This document shows, one piece after another, positions 33,534 through 40,674 of a stretch of DNA of 40,674 bases. Source of the stretch: JBIKIW01 sp044361365 (GTDB lineage: Bacteria > Patescibacteriota > JACMRA01). A program made the position numbers and the translations under genes. The stretch is taken from positions 1 to 40,674 of the forward strand of contig JBIKIW010000010.1 in the NCBI GenBank assembly GCA_044361365.1. Direction: 5' to 3'. The notes below the pieces were generated by a model. The model worked only from the letters and a program-made list of their open reading frames with translations, made no database searches and was not told the DNA's origin. Position 1 is the stretch's first letter; every line of letters starts with the position of its first letter.

Positions 33534-33671
33534 TTACTGGTCATTTTCTAAGGTTTCCTGTGGTCGTACTTCCTCAAACGAAGTTATCTTAGCGGCTTGA
33601 GTATTTTTTGGATTTTCATCTTTTTCTGGATAAATCGCAAAAGCTTGGTTGTAAATTTGTAAAAAATCCAG
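33534..33671 (-). pseudogene. C-terminal half of a gene split by the insertion sequence
   Basis: 46 minus-strand codons run from the insertion edge to TAA (33536-33534): LDFLQIYNQAFAIYPEKDEN, then a polar tail ending in ETLENDQ. It faces the matching N-terminal half on the other side of the element. Family not recognised. Confidence 0.55.
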
Positions 33672-34665
33672 CCCTATTTACATTTATAACTAAAATTTAA
33701 GAGGATGAAAGAAACTACAAATTTCAACACATCCTCTCATATGTACTCAAGTAACAATCCTAAAATCAGTCAACATACTCGTAATCAAATTTGGTTACAA
33801 TATCAAGCTAGTAAATCCAACTCTAAATCTAAATTCAAACACCCAAGACATACTCAAAAAAGTCTAGCTCTTCAATATGGAGTTTCAAGAGCAACCATTT
33901 CTAAAATAATTCATAGAGGAAGAAAAGGAGACTTTAATATTCACTCACCAATTAACAAAAGATATTTAACCCAAGAATATATCAAAAAGAGAGAACAAAA
34001 AGAAGAAATTGAAAAAGCCAAAAAACTTGAAAGAAAGTTAAAAAGAGAAGAAATTAAAAAGAACCGTTACGAACACAAACAGCCAGGGGAGTTAGGTCAT
34101 ATGGATCTCAAACTACTTCCTCCAATACAAGGACAAAAGATAATCAAAGGACAAAAAGAATACTTACTAACACTGGTAGATGATTGTACTAGAATAGCCT
34201 ACTTTACTATCATACAAGGTAAAATCAATATCAAACTGCATATGGTTTAAAAAGTCTTTTAGATAGAAGTACCATCAAATTCAAAGCAATACTCTCTGAT
34301 AATGGAAAAGAATTTAAGGGAGTACAGTGGTTTAACCAAGAAACAGGTAGGTACAAAGCTAAAACCCAAATACAAGGTCAAAAACACCAAGTAGAAATCT
34401 TACTAGAGACAATGAATATCAAACACAGATACACAAAAGTTAGAAGACCTCAAACCAATGGTAAAGTTGAAAGATTAAACAGAACAATTAGCCAAGAGTT
34501 TTTGACACAAATACAGTTTCAAGACAGATTACACAGACTAGCTGAACTTAGGTTGTATGAATATCACTACAACCAACAAAGACAACATCAAGGAATTCAA
34601 AAACATCTAAACAAAAATTAATCCAACTTTCCCCTCTTAAATTTATGTAAAAAATGTAAATAGGG
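33672..34665 (+). mobile_element. IS481-like insertion sequence (994 bp)
   Basis: Terminal inverted repeats of 33 bases: left 33672-33704 begins CCCTATTTACATTT and ends AAATTTAAGAGG; right 34633-34665 is its imperfect complement. One transposase gene lies inside, its ATG directly after the left repeat. No target duplication is obvious (ATCCAG left, CGTGAG right). It splits a minus-strand gene. Confidence 0.88.
33705..34621 (+). pseudogene. IS481-family DDE transposase with one frameshift
   Basis: The first ORF (33705-34250) has a helix-turn-helix (LALQYGVSRATISKIIHRG) and the start of the rve/DDE core (GELGHMDLKLLPP, with the first Asp, and LVDDCTRIAYF). At AAAA (34221-34224) a -1 shift restores homology: NQYQTAYGLKSLLDR, then ILSDNGKEFKG with the second Asp, and RRPQTNGKVERLNRT with the Glu. 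All catalytic residues are therefore encoded but in two frames. Single-ORF transposases are the rule in IS481, so a one-base loss is likelier than programmed shifting. Confidence 0.85.
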
Positions 34666-34871
34666 CGTGAGAATGTACAAATTTCAGGGTTTTTGGAGTT
34701 TACCACATTAAAAATGGATTTAATTTCAGCTTTGTAATTAGCCAAAAAAGCTTTTATGTATGGGAAAATTTCAGCTCTTTCATTCAGAGTTTCTAGTTGG
34801 TTTAAAATTACATTTACAGTGGCTGTGAGGTAAGCTTCTTGCAGCTTAACATCTCGTAATTTTGGTTTAAT
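34666..34871 (-). pseudogene. N-terminal half of the gene split by the insertion sequence
   Basis: Minus-strand codons read KLRDVKLQEAYLTATVNVIL then NQLETLNERAEIFPYIKAFL and on to ICTFS at the insertion edge: a helical protein. The first codon in frame after a stop is ATT (34871-34869), with AGGAGGG about 12 bases upstream, so the start codon may have mutated from ATG or be a rare ATT. Joining the two halves directly is out of frame by one, so some bases were lost at insertion. Confidence 0.55.
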
Positions 34872-34934
34872 ATTTAGTTAAAACCCTCCTACTAATCAAT
34901 TGACAAGCCAAGTTTAATCAAAGATTTTTCCCAA

Positions 34935-36086
34935 ATGACCGAAAAGAAATTAAAGTTTCCAATCAAAGCAATTACAATAAATTTACTGGTTTTAACGAAT
35001 ATAATTTGCCTTCTAGTGATTGGCTTTTTGTTTTATGAAAGAAGTAAAATTGCACCCGAAAGTTTGGCTTATGGAAAGTTGAAACAGGAAGTAATTTCTA
35101 TAATTAATCAGGATGGAATACAACCACTACCAGATAACAAGAAACAAGAAAAATTTCAGGCTGTTGGTTTGGTTCAGAGCTTGGAAGATCCTTATAGTGA
35201 ATATTTGCAAAAGTCAGATTCGGATAAATTTAGCGATAGTTTAAACCAAAGATACCAGGGAATTGGAGTGCGATTTGATAATTCAAGTAACAAAATTGTA
35301 GTGGATAAAGTTTTTGTGGGCAGCCCTGCTAGTGAAGGAGATGTGCGAGAAAAAGACGAACTTTTAAAGGTTGATAATCAAGAAGTTGCGGGTAAATCTT
35401 TATCTGAAGTTGCGGGTAAAATTCGAGGTGAAGAAGGAAGTCAAGTAGAATTAGTTTTTAAGAGAGATGGTGAACTTTTAACCAAAAAATTAACTCGTAG
35501 AAAAATCCAAACTGACCTTATTTACCTAACACTCAAAGGTTCTACAGCGGTTATTGAGATCACTTCTTTTGGAGAAAATTTGGACACCAAAATGAAAGAT
35601 GTGGTACAAAAAATTAAGACTAATCCTGAAGTTAAAAATATCCTGATTGATGTTCGTGGTAATTCTGGCGGACTTTTAGATGAAGCTGTAGATGTGATTT
35701 CTTATTTTGTATCTGAAAATCAAACTGTGCTTTTTGAGAAGGAAAAAAATTCTGAAATTAGTATTCGTAGCAAGGTGAAAGAATCAAATTTGCAAGGTTA
35801 TCCAATAGCTATTTTGGTTGATGAAAATTCAGCTTCAGCTAGTGAAATTTTGGCAGGAGGTTTGCAAGATATCAACGGAGCAAAACTGATTGGTCGCAAA
35901 ACCTACGGTAAAGGGGTGGTGCAAAGAATCTATAGTTTAAGTAACGGAGACCAACTCAAACTAACCGTAGCCGAGTGGCTAACTCCAAAGAGAAGACAAA
36001 TCAACAAACAAGGCTTGCCACCAGACATAGAAGTTTCTAAAAATGATGATATTCTTAAAGTTAGCTTGCAGGAAATTCAAAAATAA
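34935..36086 (+). CDS. ctpA: S41 C-terminal processing protease, CtpA type (383 aa)
   Basis: An N-terminal membrane helix (about 13-34) places the enzyme outside the membrane. A PDZ domain (about 107-185, with YQGIGVRFD and GSPASEGDVREKDELLKVD) precedes the peptidase domain. Catalytic Ser301 in ENSASASEI and Lys326 in TYGKGVVQ are spaced as in E. coli Prc (25 residues). LIDVRGNSGG is also typical. It cleaves exported proteins near their C-termini. Confidence 0.95.
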   Translation: MTEKKLKFPIKAITINLLVLTNIICLLVIGFLFYERSKIAPESLAYGKLKQEVISIINQDGIQPLPDNKKQEKFQAVGLVQSLEDPYSEYLQKSDSDKFSDSLNQRYQGIGVRFDNSSNKIVVDKVFVGSPASEGDVREKDELLKVDNQEVAGKSLSEVAGKIRGEEGSQVELVFKRDGELLTKKLTRRKIQTDLIYLTLKGSTAVIEITSFGENLDTKMKDVVQKIKTNPEVKNILIDVRGNSGGLLDEAVDVISYFVSENQTVLFEKEKNSEISIRSKVKESNLQGYPIAILVDENSASASEILAGGLQDINGAKLIGRKTYGKGVVQRIYSLSNGDQLKLTVAEWLTPKRRQINKQGLPPDIEVSKNDDILKVSLQEIQK

Positions 36087-36180
36087 TTGATCAATGATAG
36101 AGTATAAATTCATCTTATTCAAGTAGTTTTTAGGCTTCCAGCTTAAACTTGAATGGGCTGAATAAATCAATATTATATTT

Positions 36181-36303
36181 ATGTTTGGCTCTCTTACTGA
36201 AGAAATCACCTGGTCACTAATTATTGGAATTGGGATGACTTTTTTAGTGCATTTCATTTATTGGTGGTATCTTTTTTTTAATGCTGACAAAACCCATTTT
36301 TAA
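36181..36303 (+). CDS. Possible 40-residue single-helix membrane peptide
   Basis: The ORF MFGSLTEEITWSLIIGIGMT continues with FLVHFIYWWYLFFN and a polar end, TAA at 36301. One well-formed membrane helix with a short acidic N-terminus, located between two same-strand protease genes 94 bases after ctpA and 31 bases before pepF. No ribosome site. Too short for certainty. Confidence 0.4.
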   Translation: MFGSLTEEITWSLIIGIGMTFLVHFIYWWYLFFNADKTHF

Positions 36304-36334
36304 TCTCGAAAATTCAAACTAACTCAATTATTTT

Positions 36335-38173
36335 ATGCCCGAAAATTCTTCAAAATACCCAACAAGTTGGAACCTACAAAAATATTTCTATACTTCCCTA
36401 GAAGATCCTCAATTAGAAAATGATGTTCTGGAAGCTCAAAAGTTGATCGATATTTTTATTGCAAATTATAAAGGTAAAATTCCTAACTTAAAGCCCGAAG
36501 AATTTGTGAAATTTTTTGAGTCAGAAAATCAAATTAATCACCTTTTATACAAAGCAATGTTGTATGTTTTTTATCTTAGCTCCCTTGATACTCAAAATCA
36601 AAATGTGATCAAAAAAGAAGGTCAATTACAACTAAAAATCACCGATTTAAGCAATAAGCTTTTGTTTGTAGCCCAGGAATTTAAAAACATTGGAACTGAT
36701 AATTTACTAAAACTAAGCCAAAATCAAAACCTAAAAGATTACCAAAATTATTTTCAAACTCAAGCTGATAATCTCAAATATATTTTGGATGAAAAAACCG
36801 AATTTGCTCTAAATTTAAAGGAAAATTCTGGAAATACAGCTATGATGAAATTGCAAGAAGAATTGACTGGAAGTTTTGAATTTAAACTAGAAATTGACGG
36901 TGAAACCAAAGCCTACACTGAAGAAGAAGTTCGTAGTCTTCGCTCTAGTCCAAATGAAGAAATTCGTAAAAAAGCAACCGAATCTATTCAAGAAGTTTAC
37001 AGCCAAAAAGCCAACCAAATTACTCTTGGAAATATTTACAATTCAGTAATTAAAGACTGGACTAGTGAAATTAAAATTAGGAATTACCCTAGTATTTTGA
37101 GCCAACGAAATCTGAGTGAGCAGATGCCAGATGAAGCTATAAATTTGCTACTCAAAGAAGTCACTAACCGCTCAGATATTTACCAAAAATACCTCGGTTT
37201 AAAACTGAAATTAGCTATTCACGCAGGGCAACAAAAAGACGGAGGAGACAAGCTTAAAAGTTGGAATTTATTAGCACCTATTAGTAAAAATGAAAAGACA
37301 TATTCTTTTGATAATGCCCTAAAAACTTTTCTAAAAACCCTAGCTAAATTTGATACCGAAATGCACGATTTGGCGGTAGAAATGTTTGAAGGCGAGCGGG
37401 TTGATGTTTATCCAAAATTAGGAAAAAGAGGTGGGGCATATGCTAGCTATGAAAAAGATTTTGAAAGTTTTGTATTACTCAATTTCACTGGAAAATTGAA
37501 TGACGTAGCAACTATTGCTCACGAGCTAGGACATTCAATTCACGGAATTTTATCCCAAAAACAAAAGAGTCAGGTTTATGGGACTGGGCTTTGTTTGGCT
37601 GAAACTGCATCAGTTTTTAATGAAATGCTTTTTGCGACAAGCTTTTTACCAACTTTGGAGACAGCTGAGGAAAAAATTGACTTTTTGGATATGCGGCTAC
37701 AGGACATTTTTGCTACCATTTTTGTGCAAATTATGTACGCTTCTTTTGAGCTTGAAGTTCACCAAACAATCGCTGACGGGAAAGATTTAACTTACGAGGA
37801 TTTTAATAAAATGTGGAGGGGGGGACAACAAAAAATGTATGGCGACAGCATTGAGTTTAGCGTGCCTGCAGATAAATCAGTTGGCTGGTCAGGAATCCCA
37901 CATATTTTTCACACACCTTTTTATGTTTACTCCTACGCTTTTGGAAACCTTTTAACTTTTGCCTTGTATCAAAAATATAAAGAAGAAGGTGCTAGCTTTG
38001 TAGAAAAATACAAAAATATTTTGCGTTCAGGCGGAAGTAAATCTCCCTACGAGCTTTTGCTTGAAAATGGTTTAGATATAACCAAACCAGAGTTTTATCA
38101 AGATGGTTTGAAAGTGGTTGAGGAGATGGTAGCTAACTTTGAAAAAGAGGTTGAAACTTTTGTGAAGAGTTGA
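36335..38173 (+). CDS. pepF: Oligoendopeptidase F, M3 family metallopeptidase (612 aa)
   Basis: Cytoplasmic zinc peptidase that degrades oligopeptides. The zinc motif HELGHSIH is at 396-403 and the third ligand is probably Glu423 in LAETASVFNEM. The C-terminal phrase HIFHTPFYVYSYAFGNLLTF is typical of PepF, as is length (about 600). Element G follows three bases after the stop. Confidence 0.95.
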   Translation: MPENSSKYPTSWNLQKYFYTSLEDPQLENDVLEAQKLIDIFIANYKGKIPNLKPEEFVKFFESENQINHLLYKAMLYVFYLSSLDTQNQNVIKKEGQLQLKITDLSNKLLFVAQEFKNIGTDNLLKLSQNQNLKDYQNYFQTQADNLKYILDEKTEFALNLKENSGNTAMMKLQEELTGSFEFKLEIDGETKAYTEEEVRSLRSSPNEEIRKKATESIQEVYSQKANQITLGNIYNSVIKDWTSEIKIRNYPSILSQRNLSEQMPDEAINLLLKEVTNRSDIYQKYLGLKLKLAIHAGQQKDGGDKLKSWNLLAPISKNEKTYSFDNALKTFLKTLAKFDTEMHDLAVEMFEGERVDVYPKLGKRGGAYASYEKDFESFVLLNFTGKLNDVATIAHELGHSIHGILSQKQKSQVYGTGLCLAETASVFNEMLFATSFLPTLETAEEKIDFLDMRLQDIFATIFVQIMYASFELEVHQTIADGKDLTYEDFNKMWRGGQQKMYGDSIEFSVPADKSVGWSGIPHIFHTPFYVYSYAFGNLLTFALYQKYKEEGASFVEKYKNILRSGGSKSPYELLLENGLDITKPEFYQDGLKVVEEMVANFEKEVETFVKS

Positions 38174-38176
38174 GCT

Positions 38177-38283
38177 AGTATAGCTAACCCATACTAAACA
38201 TGAACATGAAGATGGCTACAATGTTTGACCGTAGGAAGTTTTGTAGGCATTTGAATGTCAATGTTTAGTATGGAATTACTATA
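38177..38283 (+). repeat. Variant element G of the dispersed family
   Basis: A perfect 13-bp stem CCATACTAAACAT (38189-38201) / ATGTTTAGTATGG (38261-38273) surrounds a core shared with the family (GGCTACAATGTTTGA...GAAGTTTTGTAGGCATTTGA). The arms differ from copies A-E. It lies between the convergent pepF and Mur ligase genes. Confidence 0.65.
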
Positions 38284-38398
38284 GAACCTGTTTGAAAACT
38301 AATTTCACTAAAAAGTAATTATACCCCTTTCACTAAACACCAACCTAACTTCAAATTGAAGCTAAGCTCGAAATTCCCTTTTTGAAACGGGCAATAAC

Positions 38399-39772
38399 TT
38401 ACTTCTGTTTCTTAAATAGCTCTTGCCAAACAGTCTTTTCATCCCACTCTATAGACCCTCCAGGTTGAGTTAAAGTAGATTCGGTGCCAACTCCTGTAGA
38501 AAATAAAAGTGGATGGTTTTTTGGGTTTTCGGTTGAAATATTTTTGGCTATTTCTAGAGCTTTTTGGAAAGCTTCTTTACGATTTAAAATTTTCCAATAT
38601 TTTTGATTTTCGGATTTTTTAGGGTAGTTTTTTGCTAAATCATCAACTATCTCTTGAGGATTATCGTTATCGGTATAATTATCTGTGGTTAAAATAGTGT
38701 AGTCACAATATTCATAGCTTAAATCACCATGAATTGGCCTCTTCCAGTTATCTCGCCCATCACCATCTGATGATAAAACATGAATGGTGTGTGTGAAAAC
38801 CTTTCTTTTTTTCCATTCTTGAGTAGTTTCTAATAATTTTCTCATACTCTCTGGTTCGTGGGCATAATCAACCAAAATTGAAACTCTTTTTTTCCATTGG
38901 TCGATACTATTTTGATTTTCTAGTTTTTCTACAGCCCATTCCATTCTTCCAGGAGCCCCTTTTAACGTAGGTATAAGGTTGGTCTTAAAATTTGCTAAAT
39001 TTGGCTCATAATTTTCAACAACCTTTAGGGCGTAAAAAAGATCCTTTACTTCGACATCTGAAAACAAACCAGTAGGGTAAGTTTCCCCCTTACATTCAAG
39101 GCTCTTGTTTATACCATTTGGTGAAGTTATTGATTTAAATTCAGTACTTTGTAATAGTTTTTTGTGAATAGTTTTACGAATTCTATAGGGAATCGAATAA
39201 AATAATTTTTGAGTAGTTTCCATTTGATCGTGGTCATAATTTCCTACAAAAAAGCCATTTTCCTTTATTTGTCTAAAAAGTAAACTCTTGGCAGTAATAT
39301 ATTTACCCCAACCTCCATGAGCTTCAAGGTGTTCGGGATAGGCGTTTAAAAAAACTGTAGTATCAAACTTTCCAAGCCCAAGGTGTCTTCGCTGTTCCAA
39401 GCCTTGGCTGGTAAGTTCTATAACGCAAAATTTGCAACCATTTCTAACCATCTCGGCTACATTTTTTTGGATAGTTTCTCCATCTAAAGTACTTAATTTT
39501 TTACGATTTCGAAACTCATTTTTACCATCAAAAATCAAGGCTCCAGTCAAAAATCCAGTTTTGTATCCGAGCTGATTTAAAATTCTAGCAACCAAAATTG
39601 AAGTGGTTGTTTTACCTTTAGTCCCATTTATACCAATTAATTTGAGCTTTTTGCCTGGAAAACCATTTTTAAAGGCAGCTAAATATGCTTTTGCACCGTG
39701 TCCGAAAGGTCGAAGTCTTTTAGTGTTGGTTTCGCCTAAAATATTTTTCAAAATTTTTGAAAATCCGCTCAT
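38399..39772 (-). CDS. murE: MurE-like Mur ligase (about 457 aa)
   Basis: ATP-dependent amino-acid ligase of peptidoglycan precursor synthesis. P-loop GTKGKTTTS, the second-domain motif EHLEAHGGWGKYITAKSLLF, and VDYAHEPESM, characteristic of MurE, are present. The N-terminal UDP-binding domain is very short, as in other CPR Mur ligases. The DNPR motif that marks meso-diaminopimelate enzymes is replaced by DNYTDNDNP, so the third residue added is uncertain and lysine or another diamino acid is possible. The Met at 39772 gives an N-terminus like related proteins; an upstream Met at 39832 would add 20 residues. Confidence 0.85.
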   Translation of the reverse strand: MSGFSKILKNILGETNTKRLRPFGHGAKAYLAAFKNGFPGKKLKLIGINGTKGKTTTSILVARILNQLGYKTGFLTGALIFDGKNEFRNRKKLSTLDGETIQKNVAEMVRNGCKFCVIELTSQGLEQRRHLGLGKFDTTVFLNAYPEHLEAHGGWGKYITAKSLLFRQIKENGFFVGNYDHDQMETTQKLFYSIPYRIRKTIHKKLLQSTEFKSITSPNGINKSLECKGETYPTGLFSDVEVKDLFYALKVVENYEPNLANFKTNLIPTLKGAPGRMEWAVEKLENQNSIDQWKKRVSILVDYAHEPESMRKLLETTQEWKKRKVFTHTIHVLSSDGDGRDNWKRPIHGDLSYEYCDYTILTTDNYTDNDNPQEIVDDLAKNYPKKSENQKYWKILNRKEAFQKALEIAKNISTENPKNHPLLFSTGVGTESTLTQPGGSIEWDEKTVWQELFKKQK

Positions 39773-39885
39773 AGTACTTATGTATTTAATTCTTATACTA
39801 AAATTACTAAAGCTCGGTTTTAATCTTGGCAAGCTTATAATCTTAAATTGACAAAATCATTCTTTTTTGAAACCAATTAAGTTAT

Positions 39886-39962
39886 GGTGGTCGTAGCTCA
39901 GTTGGTAGAGTCCTAGGTTGTGGTTCTAGTTGTCGCGGGTTCGAATCCCGTCGGTCACCCCA
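39886..39962 (+). tRNA. tRNA-His (GTG anticodon), CCA encoded
   Basis: The cloverleaf is complete. The acceptor GTGGTCG pairs with CGGTCAC, and an extra 5' G (39886) opposes C73, which is the tRNA-His identity mark. The anticodon stem CTAGG/TCTAG holds loop TTGTGGT. The T arm GCGGG-TTCGAAT-CCCGT and the encoded CCA (39960-39962) follow. Confidence 0.96.
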
Positions 39963-40045
39963 TTAAAAACACAAATTAAATTTAAAATAATATCTATTCA
40001 AATAGATCTAAGTAGATAAAATTGAATTAGAAATTTAACATCAAA

Positions 40046-40459
40046 ATGAAAATCATTGAAGAAATAAAAGAAAAACCTGCTAATTTTGTACAAGAGTTTG
40101 TTTTGTTTATCAAAAATTTTGGGGTTATTAGTTTAGCAATTGGTGTAATTATCGGTCAGTCCACTAATAGCTTGGTTGCTAGTATTGTGTCTAATCTGAT
40201 CAATCCAATTTTGGGTAAATTTGTAGGAGTTAAAGATCTAAACGGTTTGGTGTTTTTTGATATAAAAATCGGAGCTTTTTTGTCTGATTTTATTAATTTC
40301 CTAATTGTTTTATTTATTTTATATTTATTAATCAGGTTTTTGATTATTTATATTTTAACCGACGACGAAAAGAAAAAGTTTAGTTTGGTAAAAGATTTAG
40401 AGGTAGAAGAAAAGATAGAGAAGAAATCTGCCAAAGCTAAGACTAAAAAAGTTAAGTAG
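40046..40459 (+). CDS. mscL: Large-conductance mechanosensitive channel MscL (137 aa)
   Basis: Releases solutes on sudden osmotic drop. The N-terminal amphipathic helix is followed by TM1 with the family pattern GVISLAIGVIIGQSTNSLVA then SIVSNLINPILG, a short periplasmic loop, TM2 (about 82-108, FINFLIVLFILYLLIRFLI) and a charged C-terminal helix rich in Lys/Glu. Length is normal. TAACAT (40036-40041) lies four bases before the ATG. Confidence 0.93.
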   Translation: MKIIEEIKEKPANFVQEFVLFIKNFGVISLAIGVIIGQSTNSLVASIVSNLINPILGKFVGVKDLNGLVFFDIKIGAFLSDFINFLIVLFILYLLIRFLIIYILTDDEKKKFSLVKDLEVEEKIEKKSAKAKTKKVK

Positions 40460-40492
40460 TAGTTATTTGTACGAAACCTTTCATCAAAGTTA

Positions 40493-40571
40493 TACTTAAA
40501 CCCTAAAAAATCTATTTCATTCAAATAGTTGTAGTTGTCTCCTGTATATTTTAACCCGGGGGTTAGTTGTA
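40493..40571 (-). repeat. Dispersed element, copy H (shortened, inverted)
   Basis: The reverse complement contains ACAACTACAACTATTTGAAT followed by GAAATAGATTTTTTAGGG. Ends TACTTAAACC and GGTTAGTTGTA are flanked by TA (40491-40492, 40572-40573). It follows mscL. The remaining bases to 40674 show no gene. Confidence 0.6.
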
Positions 40572-40674
40572 TACTTTTGGGACTAGACCAGTTAAAATTT
40601 AATTTGAAATACTTTTCAGGTATTTAATATAGATTTTGATAATATGGAGCAAATCTGTCTCTAAGTCAAATACA

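Noticed and set aside
34548..34745. Minus-strand ORF of 65 codons across the right end of the insertion sequence
   Set aside because: It joins antisense transposase sequence to the split gene; only the part outside the element (34666 onward) is meaningful.
6754..40571. Elements A-H as a CRISPR array
   Set aside because: Copies are kilobases apart, long, palindromic and in both orientations; there are no regular spacers or cas genes.
1..40674. Recoding of TGA to glycine as in Gracilibacteria/Absconditabacteria
   Set aside because: Intact genes end at TGA with normal C-termini, and no conserved family needs TGA read as an amino acid.

Overview
The window is AT-rich, tightly packed bacterial DNA. 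It reads well with the standard bacterial code: TGA ends several intact genes (for example at 3323-3325 and 30512-30514). The gene content fits a small-genome Patescibacteria/CPR bacterium. It has a PilB/GspE-like ATPase with divergent secreted partners, SecG beside a membrane-anchored family 5 solute-binding protein, MltG, a Mur ligase with a short N-terminus, RadC, a class I ribonucleotide reductase large subunit, and few recognisable Shine-Dalgarno sites. The standard use of TGA argues against Gracilibacteria and Absconditabacteria. I cannot name the phylum more precisely from sequence alone.

Layout. 1-1800: a tiny sigma region-4-like protein, one base ahead of a membrane-anchored protein that looks like its anti-sigma partner. 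1868-6614: three co-directional genes for a type IV pilus/type II secretion-like machine, ending in the ATPase. 6889-9696 (minus): pyrophosphatase, SecG and a solute-binding protein. 9741-13571: serine hydrolase, NAD kinase (minus), signal peptidase I and a polysaccharide deacetylase. 13563-16411 (minus): a LeuRS fragment that stops where the editing domain should begin, and a large acidic coiled-coil protein. 16672-22818: ribosome recycling factor, a secreted/anchored protein, a small unknown protein, MltG, and a MacB/LolD-like ABC pair. 22804-25773: small membrane proteins, RadC and a duplicated DUF4389 protein. 26116-28596: NrdA-type reductase.

28619-34871 is the accessory part. It holds an overlapping membrane/proline-rich gene pair, a YoeB toxin with a hybrid RHH/YefM-like antitoxin between two copies of an antitoxin-tail repeat, a long ORF broken by one in-frame TAA, a transposase zinc-ribbon scrap, an AbrB-VapC pair, and an IS481-like element sitting inside a minus-strand gene whose two halves can still be read. 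34935-40459 returns to core genes: CtpA protease, a 40-residue membrane peptide, PepF, a MurE-like ligase, tRNA-His with encoded CCA, and MscL.

The most unusual feature is a dispersed family of about 100-bp inverted-repeat elements, with eight recognisable copies (A-H) in 40 kb. Intact copies have ends TACTCAAACC...GGTTTGAGTGTA, a flanking TA on each side, and a conserved core that folds into a long hairpin. They lie between genes in both orientations. They could be TA-targeting MITE-like elements, structured RNA/terminator elements, or mobile elements kept as terminators.
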